Positions 1-9,465 of a DNA stretch of 11,784 bases are shown in pieces; positions within the stretch are counted from its first letter, which is position 1; every line of letters begins with the position of its first letter. The DNA is taken from NCBI GenBank assembly GCA_964416315.1, contig CAYQDR010000134.1:1-11784 (forward strand). Direction: 5' to 3'. Origin of the DNA: CAYQDR01 sp964416315. GTDB lineage: Bacteria; Methylomirabilota; Methylomirabilia; Rokubacteriales; DASRDR01. Below the pieces are notes generated by a model. That model searched no databases, had not been told where the DNA came from, and saw only the letters and a program-made list of their open reading frames with translations. The position numbers and the translations under genes are program-made.

Positions 1-17
1 CCCCAGCAAATCGCGCG

Positions 18-2459
18 GTGTCCCCGCCGGTTCCCGGCCAATTTGGACAGCAGTGGAAGGAACCCAAAGGTCCGAAGGAGCCGGAGGGCGACACCTACAC
101 CGCGGAGGACATCAAGGTCCTCGAGGGCCTCGAGGCGGTCCGGAAGCGGCCCGCCATGTACATCGGGGACACGGCCTCCTACGGGCTCCACCACCTCGTC
201 TTCGAGGCCGTGGACAACGCGGTGGACGAGGCCCTGGCGGGCTACTGCCAGAACATCCGCGCGGTCCTCCACGCCGACGGGAGCTGCACGGTCGTCGACG
301 ACGGGCGTGGCATCCCCGTGGACGTCCACGCCGGCACCGGGAAGTCTGCGGCCGAGGTCGTGCTCACGACGCTCCACGCCGGCGGCAAGTTCGAGCGCTC
401 CGCCTACAAGGTCTCGGGCGGGCTCCACGGGGTGGGCATCTCCGTGGTCAACGCGCTTTCGGAGTGGCTCGAGGTGGAGATCCGCCGAGACGGCAAGGTC
501 TACACCCAGCGCTACGAGCGCGGGAAGCCACAGGCCGACCTGACGCCCGGGGAGAAGACGACCAAACACGGGACCACCATCCGCTTCAAGCCGGACCCCG
601 AGATCCTCGAGGAGCTCACCTTCTCGTTCGACATCCTCTCGAATCGGCTCCGCGAGCTCGCGTTCCTGAACAAGGGCCTCCGGATCCAGATCGAGGACGA
701 GCGCGACGAGAAGAAGCTCACGTTCCTCTACAACGGCGGGATCCGACAGTTCGTCGAGTACATCAACCAGAACAAGACCCCCATTCACCCCAGGGTCCTC
801 TACTTCGAAGGCAAGCGCGGCGACACGGAGGTCGAGGTCGCCCTCCAGTACAACGACGGCTATCAGGAGAACGTCTTCTCGTTCGCCAACAACATCAGCA
901 CGCGCGACGGAGGGACACACCTCACCGGCTTCCGTGCGGCGCTGACGCGGACGATCAGCAACTACGCGCAGGCGAACGGGTTCCTGAAGAACTTCAAGGG
1001 CGGGATCACGGGCGACGACGTCCGTGAGGGTCTGACGGCCGTCATCTCGGTGCGCCTTCAGGAGCCCCAGTTCGAAGGGCAGACCAAGGCGAAGCTGGGC
1101 AACAGCGAGGTCAAGGGACTGGTCGAGTCGATCGTCAACGACAAGCTCGCGCGCGCCTTCGAGGAGGACCCGGCCACCGCGCGGAAGATCGCCGAGAAGT
1201 GCGTCCGCGCGGCGCAGGCGCGGGAGGCGGCGCGGAAGGCGCGGGAACTCACGCGGAAGAAGGGGATCGACGACGACAATCTGCCCGGCAAGCTGGCGGA
1301 GTGCTCGGAGCGTGACCCGGCGCTGCGGGAGCTGTTCCTCGTCGAGGGCGACTCGGCGGGCGGCTCGGCGAAGCAGGGGCGCGACCGCCGCACGCAGGCG
1401 ATCCTGCCGCTCCGGGGCAAGATCATCAACGTGGAGAAGGCGCGGTACGACAAGGTGCTCTCGCACCAGGAGATCCGGCTGCTGATCTCGGCGTTGGGGA
1501 CGGGGATCGGGCCCGAGGAGTTCGACGTCGCGAAACTCCGCTACCACAAGGTCATCCTGATGACGGATGCCGACGTGGACGGCGCCCACATCCGGACGCT
1601 GCTGCTGACCTTCTTCTTCCGGCACATGGTCGCGGTGATCGAGACCGGCTATCTCTACATCGCGCAGCCGCCCCTCTTCAAGCTCAAGCGCGGGAAGACG
1701 GAGAAGTACCTCCTGGGTGAGCGGGACCTCGAGCACGAGTTGCTCCAGCTCGGGACCGAAAAGGCGCAGCTCCGGATCGGCAACGGGAAGGGCAACGGCA
1801 AGACGGTGGGCGAGGAGCGGCTCCGGCGGTTCGTGGGGGACGTCGTCGAGTACCGCCACGTGCGCGATCGCCTGGCGAAGCGCGGCGTGCCCGCCCCGTG
1901 GCTCGAGGCGCTCCTGCGCCACCGGCCGCTGACCCGAAAGCGCATCTCGCGGGACACGCTGCTCGCCGAGATCCCGCGGGCGCTCGGGCATCCCGAGGCC
2001 GAGTTCACGATCCGCACGGAGACCGAGGACGGCGTGCTCGCGGTCGGGGAAGTCGGGGGCGAGGAGCGCGAGCTGAACCTGAACCTGTTCAAGTCCGGCG
2101 AGTGGGCGAAGCTCGTCGAGGTCTACGGGCAGATCGAGCCGTTCGACCGGCCGCCGTTCACCATCGTCACGGGCGCGGGCAAGGAGATCGGCGTCCCCTC
2201 GAAAGAGGGCCTCGTCGACCACGTGCTCGGGCTCGGCCGGGAGGGGGCGTCCGTCCAGCGCTACAAGGGGCTCGGGGAGATGAACCCGGAGCAGCTCTGG
2301 GACACGACCATGAACCCCGAGAGCCGGACCCTCCTCCGGGTCACGATGGACGATGCGGTGGCGGCGGACGAGATCTTCACGAAGCTCATGGGTGACGAGG
2401 TCGAGCCGAGGCGGGACTACATCGCCACGCACGCCCTGGAAGCCCGGATCGACGTGTAG
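18..2459 (+). CDS. gyrB: DNA gyrase subunit B (start may lie upstream of window)
   Basis: ATPase subunit of DNA gyrase (A2B2), which powers negative supercoiling in the cytoplasm. Numbered from the GTG at 18, the GHKL ATPase domain shows Glu63 and Asn67 in EAVDNAVDEA, DDGRGIP at 94-100, and the glycine-rich ATP-lid segment SGGLHGVG at 133-140. The TOPRIM domain has EGDSAGGSAKQG with Glu443 and the metal-binding DADVD at 517-521. QRYKGLGEMN starts at 747. About 195 residues separate PPLFKLKRGK (around 551) from QRYKGLGE, so it carries the roughly 150-residue TOPRIM insertion typical of Gram-negative GyrB; total length 813 compares with 804 in E. coli. The start is unsettled: GTG18 gives about 20 extra N-terminal residues and has no visible Shine-Dalgarno, and the frame is open to the left edge. 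It is first in the visible gyrB-gyrA-serS operon. Identity is certain; only the N-terminus is in doubt. Confidence 0.97.
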   Translation: MSPPVPGQFGQQWKEPKGPKEPEGDTYTAEDIKVLEGLEAVRKRPAMYIGDTASYGLHHLVFEAVDNAVDEALAGYCQNIRAVLHADGSCTVVDDGRGIPVDVHAGTGKSAAEVVLTTLHAGGKFERSAYKVSGGLHGVGISVVNALSEWLEVEIRRDGKVYTQRYERGKPQADLTPGEKTTKHGTTIRFKPDPEILEELTFSFDILSNRLRELAFLNKGLRIQIEDERDEKKLTFLYNGGIRQFVEYINQNKTPIHPRVLYFEGKRGDTEVEVALQYNDGYQENVFSFANNISTRDGGTHLTGFRAALTRTISNYAQANGFLKNFKGGITGDDVREGLTAVISVRLQEPQFEGQTKAKLGNSEVKGLVESIVNDKLARAFEEDPATARKIAEKCVRAAQAREAARKARELTRKKGIDDDNLPGKLAECSERDPALRELFLVEGDSAGGSAKQGRDRRTQAILPLRGKIINVEKARYDKVLSHQEIRLLISALGTGIGPEEFDVAKLRYHKVILMTDADVDGAHIRTLLLTFFFRHMVAVIETGYLYIAQPPLFKLKRGKTEKYLLGERDLEHELLQLGTEKAQLRIGNGKGNGKTVGEERLRRFVGDVVEYRHVRDRLAKRGVPAPWLEALLRHRPLTRKRISRDTLLAEIPRALGHPEAEFTIRTETEDGVLAVGEVGGEERELNLNLFKSGEWAKLVEVYGQIEPFDRPPFTIVTGAGKEIGVPSKEGLVDHVLGLGREGASVQRYKGLGEMNPEQLWDTTMNPESRTLLRVTMDDAVAADEIFTKLMGDEVEPRRDYIATHALEARIDV

Positions 2460-2478
2460 GCGGAGCCCCGCGAGCCCC

Positions 2479-4900
2479 ATGCCAGAGCGCCAGCACCCGA
2501 TCTCGATCGTCGAGGAGATGAGCCGTTCCTACGTCGACTACGCGATGTCGGTCATCATCGGCCGGGCGCTGCCCGACATCCGCGACGGGCTCAAGCCGGT
2601 CCACCGCCGCGTGCTCTACGCGATGCACGAGATGGGCCTCGCGTGGAACCGCGGCTACCGGAAGGCGGCGCGCGTCGTCGGGGACACGCTCGGGAAGTTC
2701 CACCCGCACGGGGAGGCGCCCGTCTACGAGGCGCTCGTCCGGATGGCCCAGGAGTTCTCGCTCCGCTACCCGCTCATCGACGGGCAGGGGAACTTCGGGT
2801 CGGTGGACGGGGACCCGCCCGCGGCGATGCGCTACACCGAGGTGCGGCTCGCGAAGATCGCCCACGAGATGCTGGCGGACATCGAGCGGGACACGGTCGC
2901 CTTCGTCCCGAACTACGACGAAACCCAGCAGGAGCCCACCGTCCTGCCCTCGCGGCTGCCGAACCTCCTGGTGAACGGCTCCTCGGGGATCGCGGTGGGC
3001 ATGGCGACCAACGTCCCGCCCCACAACCTCGCCGAGGTCGTGGACGCGCTCGTGCTCGTCCTGGAGAACCCCGGGGTCGCGGGGGCGGACCTGCTGGGCG
3101 TGATCAGGGGGCCCGACTTCCCGACCCGCGGGTACATCTACGGCACGGCGGGGATCCGCGAGGCCTACGAGACCGGACGCGGCATCATCACGATGCGCGC
3201 CCGCGCCCACACCGAGAAGCTGCGCGGCGGCCGCGAGGCCATCGTCGTGACCGAGCTGCCGTACCAGGTGAACAAGGCCAGCCTCATCGAGAAGATCGCC
3301 GGGCTCTCGCGGGAGCGGAAGCTCGACGGGATCTCGGAGATCCGCGACGAATCCGACCGCCACGGGATCCGGATCGTGCTGGAGCTGGGCCGGGGGGAGA
3401 TCGCGCAGATCATCCTGAATCAGCTCTACAAGCACACGGCGATGCAGTCCACCTTCGGCGTCATCATGCTCGCCCTGGTCGGCCGCCGGCCGCAGGTGGT
3501 CACGCTCCGGGAGATGCTCGAGCACTTCATCGCCTTCCGGCGCGACGTCGTGCTCCGGCGGACCCGGTTCGACCTCGCGCGGGCCGAGGAACGGGCGCAC
3601 ATCCTGGAGGGGCTGCGGAAGGCGATCGAGCAGCTCGATCTGACCATCCGCCTGATCCGCCAGGCCGCGGACGTGGACGCGGCCCGGCAGGCCCTGATCA
3701 CGCGCCTGGTCCTCAGCGAGGCGCAGGCGAAGGCGATTCTGGACATGCGGCTCCAGCGCCTGGCCCAGCTCGAGCGGCAGAAGATCATCGACGAGCACAC
3801 GGAGACCCTCCAGCTCATCGAGCGCCTGCGCGCGATCCTGGGCTCGGACGCCCTGGTCCGTCAGATCATCAAGGACGAGCTGCTCGCGCTCAAGGCGGAG
3901 TACGGGGACGAGCGGCGGACGGAGATCATCGAGGAGTCGATCGAGCTGACCCTGGAGGACCTGATCCCCGACGAGGAGATGGTGGTCACGGTCACCCGCT
4001 CGGGATACATCAAGCGGACGGCGGTCGAGGCCTACCGGAGCCAGCGGCGGGGCGGCAAGGGCGTGCTCGGGATGGAGACGAAGGAGGAAGACATCGTCGA
4101 GGACGTGTACATCGGCTCGACGCACGCCTACCTCCTCTTCTTCACGAACGACGGCAAGGTGCACTGGCTCAAGGTGCACGAGATCCCGGAGGCGAGGCGG
4201 GACGCGCGCGGGAAGGCGATCGTGAACCTGCTCTCGCTCGCCGAGGGGGAGCGGGTGGCGGCGACCCTGGTCGTCCGCGACTTCACGACCGGCGGATACG
4301 TGTTCTTCGCCACCCGACAGGGCAAGGTGAAGAAGACCGAGCTCGCGGCCTACTCCCGCCCCCAGCGGGGCGGCATCCGGGCGATCGCCCTCGAGGAGGG
4401 GGACGAGGTCATGGCCGTGCGGCTCACCGACGGCCGGCGCGAGGTGCTCCTGGAGACCCGGCAGGGGCTCTCGATCCGCTTCAGCGAGGAGGAGGCGCGG
4501 CCGATGGGGCGCGTCGCCGCCGGGGTGAAGGGGATCGAGCTCGAGTCAGGAGACCAGGTCATCGCGGCGGAGGTCGTGCAGGAGGCGGCCTCGATCCTGA
4601 CCGTGACCGAGCGCGGCTTCGGGAAGCAGACGCCGCTGGAGGAGTACCGCCTCCAGGGCCGGGGCGGCAAAGGCATCATCGACATCAAGACGGGCGGCCG
4701 GAACGGCGCGGTCGTCGGGATGACGCAGATCCGGGAGGCGGACGACATCCTGCTCGTCACGACCAAGGGCAAGCTGATCCGCTTCCCGGCCCAGGACGTC
4801 TCCTCCCAGGGCCGCAACACCTGGGGTGTCCGGGTGATCGATCTCGATCCCGACGACCGCGTGGGGAGCCTCACCCGGATCGAGACCGAACGGGGAGCGA

Positions 4901-4908
<8 letters not shown>
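2479..4908 (+). CDS. gyrA: DNA gyrase subunit A
   Basis: DNA cleavage and religation subunit of gyrase, 809 residues. The N-terminal winged-helix domain has RALPDIRDGLKPVHRR (29-44) and the catalytic Arg118-Tyr119 pair in AAMRYTE. The tower and coiled-coil regions follow, with the strongly conserved NLLVNGSSGIAVGMATN. A C-terminal beta-pinwheel starts near residue 510. A canonical GyrA-box, QRRGGKG, lies at 522-528, which marks this as gyrase A and not ParC. No long acidic tail is present, unlike E. coli (875 residues). ATG2479 is chosen because it places the conserved SYVDYAMSVIIGRALPD block about 16 residues in, as in homologues; a GGAG at 2462-2465 is rather far (13 nt) upstream. It starts 19 nt after the gyrB stop and overlaps serS by 8 nt. 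Oddity: the quinolone-resistance region reads HPHGEAPVYE, with Ala80, Pro81 and Glu84 at the E. coli 83, 84 and 87 positions. Confidence 0.98.
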
Positions 4909-6181
<1,273 letters not shown>

Positions 6182-6190
<9 letters not shown>

Positions 6191-6289
6191 CGCCGGGCCC
6201 GGCCTCTCCCTTGGGGCGAACCTCGGCTGAACGTGCGCGGGCTGTCCATCCTGGGCGAGCTCCGAACATCGGAGACCCCGGAGGGGGTC
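6182..6289 (+). other. Cluster of short GC-rich hairpins after serS
   Basis: The serS stop codon TAG is exactly the loop of a CCGGCG/CGCCGG hairpin (6182-6196), which overlaps the 12-bp palindrome at 6192-6203. Further on, two hairpins abut each other: CTCCGA-ACA-TCGGAG (6260-6274) and GACCCC-GGAG-GGGGTC (6274-6289). None is followed by a T run, so a classical intrinsic terminator is not shown. They could form a U-less terminator for the gyrase-serS operon or a structured leader for the protease gene at 6332. Short GC-rich hairpins are common by chance at this base composition, so a role is only possible. Confidence 0.3.
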
Positions 6290-6331
6290 GGACGGCGCGG
6301 CGCACGCCCGCGCCGATGGAGGACGGCGGAG

Positions 6332-7354
6332 ATGAAGATCGAGAAGGGGTTACTGGAGGCGAAGGACGCGATGTCCAGGGAGTGGCTCACGACGCACACT
6401 CCGGTCTTGATTTCAGCGCATATCCGGACGGTCGCGGCCGCCCTCAAGACCGCGAGCAACAACGTCCACGCCGTGGGCGTCGGACGGAAGATGGTCGACG
6501 GCAAGCCGACAGGCGACGCGGCCGTGCGCTTCTACGTCTTCGAGAAGCTGCCGGAATCCCTGCTTCCAGCGAAGCTGAAGCTGCCGAAGCGCGTGGAGGG
6601 CTACCCCACTGACGTGATCGAGTCGCTTCCGGCGTTCCTGCTCGCCGCGTCCTGTAGTGTCGACCGGAAGAAGCGCCAGCGACCGATCGTGGCAGGCATC
6701 AGCGCCGGGCACGTCAACGTCACCGCCGGCACGATCTCGTGCTTCTGCCGCTCGACCCGTCCGGGGGAGAGCGAGCGGCGCATGGTGCTCAGCAACAACC
6801 ACGTCTTCGCCGACGTGAACAAGGGCAAGTCGGGCGACAAGCTGCTCCAGCCGGGGAAGTTCGACGGGGGAACGACGAAGGACGCCTTCGCCGTGTTGCG
6901 GCGCTTCCAGAAGATCCAGCTCGGTGGGAAGGCGAAGAATCTGGTGGATGCGGCGATCGGCGAGGTGAGCAAAGGGGTCAAGATCGATGAATCGATCTGC
7001 TCCATCGGCAAGCTGAAGGGGATTGCCCGCGCGACCGACGGCATGGCCGTCCGGAAGCACGGGCGGACCACGGGGTATACGGAAGGAGCGGTCGTGGACG
7101 TGTCGGTGGACGCGCTGGTCGGCATGGACCATTCCGATCCTTCGGTGGTGGCCCGGTTCGTCAACCAGATGCGGATCGAACCCGCCGCCGGACACCCGGC
7201 GATCGGCCTCGGCGGCGACAGCGGTTCGCTCGTGCTCAGGAAGGCCTCGCGCAAAGCCGTCGGGCTGTACTTCGCGGGTCCCGCGGACGGCTCGTATGGT
7301 CTGGCCAACCAGATTCGAGAGGTCGTGAGCTGTCTCGGGATCCGGCTGACGTGA
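6332..7354 (+). CDS. Cytoplasmic trypsin-fold serine protease, NAL1-like
   Basis: A 340-residue protein with a chymotrypsin-like (S1/PA clan) domain. His157 lies in LSNNHVFA, Asp206 in NLVDAAIGEV and Ser297 in GGDSGSLVL, in the order of a catalytic triad. QPGKFDGG (173-180) and RKHGRTTGYTEG (241-252) are the conserved blocks I associate with bacterial relatives of the plant NARROW LEAF1 protease family. An N-terminal module, residues about 40-100, begins NNVHAVGVGRK and ends GYPTDVIE; it commonly precedes this protease type and has no function known to me. No signal peptide or membrane segment is seen, so it probably acts in the cytoplasm. ATG6332 is preferred because GGAGGA (6318-6323) sits 8 nt upstream; a GTG at 6233 would add 33 arginine-rich residues of unlikely coding character. 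It is followed 10 nt later by a small protein resembling its own N-terminal module. The substrate is unknown. Codon third positions look slightly less G/C-biased than in the gyrase genes. Confidence 0.85.
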   Translation: MKIEKGLLEAKDAMSREWLTTHTPVLISAHIRTVAAALKTASNNVHAVGVGRKMVDGKPTGDAAVRFYVFEKLPESLLPAKLKLPKRVEGYPTDVIESLPAFLLAASCSVDRKKRQRPIVAGISAGHVNVTAGTISCFCRSTRPGESERRMVLSNNHVFADVNKGKSGDKLLQPGKFDGGTTKDAFAVLRRFQKIQLGGKAKNLVDAAIGEVSKGVKIDESICSIGKLKGIARATDGMAVRKHGRTTGYTEGAVVDVSVDALVGMDHSDPSVVARFVNQMRIEPAAGHPAIGLGGDSGSLVLRKASRKAVGLYFAGPADGSYGLANQIREVVSCLGIRLT

Positions 7355-7364
7355 CCGACCGCGC

Positions 7365-7589
7365 ATGGCACGGACGCTCGATTCCGTCAAGAAGAAGTTG
7401 AGCGAGGCGTTTCTCGGGCGGGGAGGCATCCATGCCATCGGGATCCGTCGCTCCCAGAACGCGATCGCGCTCTATCTTCATTCGCCCCCGGGCGAGGAGC
7501 GCGATCGCGTGATTGAGGAGGCCCGCCGGGCGGCCGCGCCTTTTGCTGTCGTGGTCGTCGAGGAAGGACCGCCTACCGCTGGTTCGTAG
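7365..7589 (+). CDS. Small protein resembling the protease N-terminal module
   Basis: A 74-residue soluble protein with G/C-rich third codon positions. Its segment GGIHAIGIRRSQNAIALYL (residues 20-38) parallels NNVHAVGVGRK...AAVRFYV in the N-terminal module of the upstream protease: a His-Ala-hydrophobic-Gly strand, then a second short strand. It continues with a charged helix (EERDRVIEEARRAA) and a strand, FAVVVVEEGPP, a beta-beta-alpha-beta pattern. It begins 10 nt after the protease stop, has no clear Shine-Dalgarno, and is probably coupled to protease translation. No catalytic residues or membrane segment are seen. By position and resemblance it could modulate the protease, for example as a separate pro-domain or inhibitor, but this is inference. 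No named family was recognised. Confidence 0.65.
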   Translation: MARTLDSVKKKLSEAFLGRGGIHAIGIRRSQNAIALYLHSPPGEERDRVIEEARRAAAPFAVVVVEEGPPTAGS

Positions 7590-7947
7590 CCCTGGTGAGG
7601 CACGGCGATGCGACGAGCGTCCCAGAGGCTCCAGGATCGACGATCGCGGGTCACCCCATATCTCCTCGTCCGCGGGCCAGCTGGGCGCAGCTTCGGTAAT
7701 CGACGCGTGCCGACGCTGCTAAGGGCTTTCAAGCCACGGCCCGCGCTTGACTGCGCCGGCGTGGGCCCTGGTCTGCCTGAGGTTCCGTCGGCGCCGGGCC
7801 CCGCCCCGCTCCGCCAGCCCCAGTGGCCCGGAGCCGTTGCGACCTCGGGCACCACGACCCACAGTGGGGGTGATGGCACGCGAATTGTGGGGACAAGTGC
7901 TATCCTGAAGGCGCCCTCGTCCCGCAAGTCCGCGTGAGATCGGCACC
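7590..7947. other. Intergenic stretch without a credible gene
   Basis: These 358 bases separate the small protein gene from tRNA-Ser(UGA). Frames open here on both strands have weak third-position G/C bias compared with the neighbours, low-complexity Pro/Ala/Gly/Arg translations, no clear ribosome binding site, and in the minus-strand case run through the tRNA. I see no RNA gene and no convincing repeat apart from the tiny CCCAC-A-GTGGG symmetry at 7858-7868. The only likely function is the promoter region for the tRNA at the right end. Confidence 0.5.
7898..7906 (+). promoter_or_regulatory. Possible extended -10 promoter for tRNA-Ser(UGA)
   Basis: TGC directly followed by TATCCT forms a TGn extended -10 element with 4 of 6 matches to TATAAT. 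It would start a transcript about 35 nt before the mature tRNA. No -35 hexamer at normal spacing is visible, consistent with, but not proving, an extended -10 promoter. Confidence 0.35.
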
Positions 7948-8036
7948 GGAGGGGTGGCCGAGCGGTTGAAGGCGCCGGTCTTGAAAACCGGTATGGGCGC
8001 GAGCCCTCGGGGGTTCGAATCCCTCCCCCTCCGCCA
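7948..8036 (+). tRNA. tRNA-Ser(UGA)
   Basis: Full class II cloverleaf. The acceptor stem GGAGGGG/CCCCTCC has discriminator G8033 and an encoded CCA (8034-8036). The anticodon stem CCGGT/ACCGG encloses loop CTTGAAA with anticodon TGA at 7982-7984, which reads UCA and, by wobble, other UCN codons. A long variable arm and a T loop TTCGAAT on a GGGGG/CCCTC stem (one G-U pair) follow. The long variable arm is the feature gripped by the coiled-coil arm of SerRS, encoded 1.8 kb upstream. Confidence 0.97.
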
Positions 8037-8083
8037 CCCACTCGTCGTCTAAGTAGCTGAAACATCGGGGAATAATCATGGCC

Positions 8084-8113
8084 TTGACGCGGGGCAGAGT
8101 TCTCCGCCACAAT
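8084..8113 (+). promoter_or_regulatory. Candidate sigma-70 promoter of the tetR-ECF operon
   Basis: TTGACG (8084-8089) and CACAAT (8108-8113) are spaced by 18 bp, matching the -35 and -10 consensus at 5 of 6 and 4 of 6 positions. The predicted start falls inside the adjacent palindrome, so a bound repressor would block it. Confidence 0.5.
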
Positions 8114-8117
8114 ACTG

Positions 8118-8133
8118 GACCGACCGGTCGGTC
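8118..8133. promoter_or_regulatory. TetR-type operator, perfect 16-bp palindrome
   Basis: GACCGACC followed by its exact reverse complement GGTCGGTC, with no spacer. It lies 24 nt before the TetR start codon and just after the candidate -10. Length, symmetry and place fit an autoregulatory operator for the TetR protein encoded next. TetR-family operators containing CCGACCGGTCGG-like cores are common. Confidence 0.75.
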
Positions 8134-8157
8134 TGGGAAGGGGGGCCCGGCGAGCCC

Positions 8158-8784
8158 ATGCCGCGCGCCGCGCGGTCCACGAAAGAGGAGATCCTCGAGG
8201 TGGCGACGCGCCTGATGAAGGTGCGGGGGTACCACCGGACCGCGCTCGAGGACGTGCTCCGCGAGAGCGGGACGGCGAAGGGCAACTTCTACCACCACTT
8301 CCGCTCGAAGGAGGAGCTCGGCTACGCGATCCTCGACCGGCTCCTCCGGGACTTCACCGAGCGGACGCTCGACCCCATCTTGCGCGACTCGAGCCGCCCG
8401 CCGCTCGAGCGGATCGAGGCCTTCTTCGGGCAGCTCCTCGCGGCGCAGCGCGCGCGGAACTGCGTCGGCGGCTGCCCGATGGCGAACCTCGCCACCGAGC
8501 TCGCCGACTTCCACGAGGGCTTCCGGCGGCGGCTCGCGGAGATCTTCGCCCTCTGGCGCGCGCGGCTCGCCGACGCCCTGGCCCGCGCCCAGGCGGAGGG
8601 GGCGCTCGCGCCCGAGGCGGACGCGGCGGCGCTGGCCCGGTTCCTCGTGGCTGGGCTCGAAGGGGCGATCCTCCTGACCAAGGTCCAGAAGGACATCGCC
8701 GTGATGGAGAGCTGCGTCGCCGAGCTGCGTCGGTATCTCGGCCTCTACACGCGGCCGGCGGCAGGGGCGGGTGCCTCGCGATGA
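8158..8784 (+). CDS. TetR/AcrR-family transcriptional repressor
   Basis: A 208-residue one-component regulator. The N-terminal TetR domain covers about residues 10-56, with a helix-turn-helix at about 27-48 that ends in the hallmark GNFYHHFRSKEEL. The C-terminal ligand and dimer domain contains NCVGGCPMANLATELA, with Cys102 and Cys106. A Cys followed by a hydrophobic-(G/A)-N-L segment at this place recalls NemR/AcuR-like regulators, where the equivalent cysteine can sense electrophiles or oxidants; extending that here is inference. A third cysteine is Cys186. ATG8158 has a purine-rich AAGGGGGG (8138-8145) about 12 nt upstream. It probably represses its own promoter through the palindrome at 8118-8133. 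Its stop overlaps the sigma-factor start by ATGA, so both proteins should be made together. The ligand is unknown. Confidence 0.93.
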   Translation: MPRAARSTKEEILEVATRLMKVRGYHRTALEDVLRESGTAKGNFYHHFRSKEELGYAILDRLLRDFTERTLDPILRDSSRPPLERIEAFFGQLLAAQRARNCVGGCPMANLATELADFHEGFRRRLAEIFALWRARLADALARAQAEGALAPEADAAALARFLVAGLEGAILLTKVQKDIAVMESCVAELRRYLGLYTRPAAGAGASR

Positions 8785-9407
8785 GCAGCCGGGCGGTGAC
8801 GGTGGCCACGGAGTGGACGGACGAGCGGCTCCACCGGGAGCTGCTCGCCCAGACGCGGGAGGCGATCGAGGCCCTCGTCGAGCTCTATGGCCCGAAGGCC
8901 TATCGCCTCGCGCTCCGGATCACGGGCAACCCGGAGGACGCCCGGGAGGTCAGCCAGGACGTCCTCTGGACCATCGTGCGAAAGATCGGGACGTTCAAGG
9001 GCGAGTCGGCGCTCGGCAGCTGGATCTACCGCATCACGGCGAACGCCGCCTACCAGAAGCTCCGCTCCCGGCGGGGGAAGGACGAGGTCTCCTGGGAGTC
9101 CCTCCTGCCCGCGTTCGACGGGGACGGGCACCTCGTCGATTCCGGAAGCGACTGGACGCCGTCGGTCCAGGATCCGGCCCTCGTCGCCGAGGCGCGGCAG
9201 CGGCTCATCGAGGCCGTGGACAGCCTGCCCCCCGACTATCGGACGGCGTTCGTCCTCCACGACATGGAGGGCTTCGCCAACCCCGAGATCGCGGAGCTGC
9301 TCGGGATCAGCCTGCCGGCGGTGAAGTCGCGCATCCACCGCTCGCGGCTCTTCCTGCGCCAGCGGCTCGCCGAGTACTTCGGGCGGCGAGCGCCCGCCGG
9401 AGGCTGA
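8781..9407 (+). CDS. ECF-family RNA polymerase sigma factor
   Basis: A 208-residue sigma-70 family protein with only regions 2 and 4, which defines the extracytoplasmic-function (ECF) type. Region 2, about residues 28-97, includes ITGNPEDAREVSQDVLW and FKGESALGSWIYRITANAAY for core binding and -10 recognition. A linker of about 40 residues, rich in Asp and Ser, follows. Region 4, about 140-195, has the pattern SLPPDYRTAFVLHDMEGFANPEIAELLGIS split by the usual turn, then the recognition helix AVKSRIHRSR. It overlaps the TetR gene by ATGA. No anti-sigma gene with a zinc-binding or membrane domain follows; the next gene converges from the other strand. Control therefore probably comes from the TetR repressor, or from an anti-sigma elsewhere. 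The regulon is not visible. Confidence 0.95.
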   Translation: MSSRAVTVATEWTDERLHRELLAQTREAIEALVELYGPKAYRLALRITGNPEDAREVSQDVLWTIVRKIGTFKGESALGSWIYRITANAAYQKLRSRRGKDEVSWESLLPAFDGDGHLVDSGSDWTPSVQDPALVAEARQRLIEAVDSLPPDYRTAFVLHDMEGFANPEIAELLGISLPAVKSRIHRSRLFLRQRLAEYFGRRAPAGG

Positions 9408-9465
9408 GCGCTTCGGCCAGGAGCGTGCGACCAGGCGCGCCCGTCAGCAACCGGCTGAGGCGGCG

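Noticed and set aside
2386..4179. Long open frame on the minus strand (597 codons) opposite gyrA
   Set aside because: It mirrors the gyrA codons; its Arg/Leu/Asp/His-rich low-complexity translation is the usual antisense shadow in GC-rich DNA.
6233..6331. Upstream GTG start for the protease
   Set aside because: It adds 33 arginine-rich residues across the hairpins, whereas ATG6332 has GGAGGA at ideal spacing.
7608..7937. Plus-strand open frame of 109 codons before tRNA-Ser(UGA)
   Set aside because: Third-position G/C bias is clearly weaker than in real neighbours, no good ribosome binding site precedes it, and the translation is low in structure.
7478..8110. Minus-strand open frame of 210 codons across the intergenic stretch and tRNA-Ser(UGA)
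   Set aside because: It reads through the tRNA antisense, producing the familiar GGIRTPEG-type artefact; the rest has no family resemblance.
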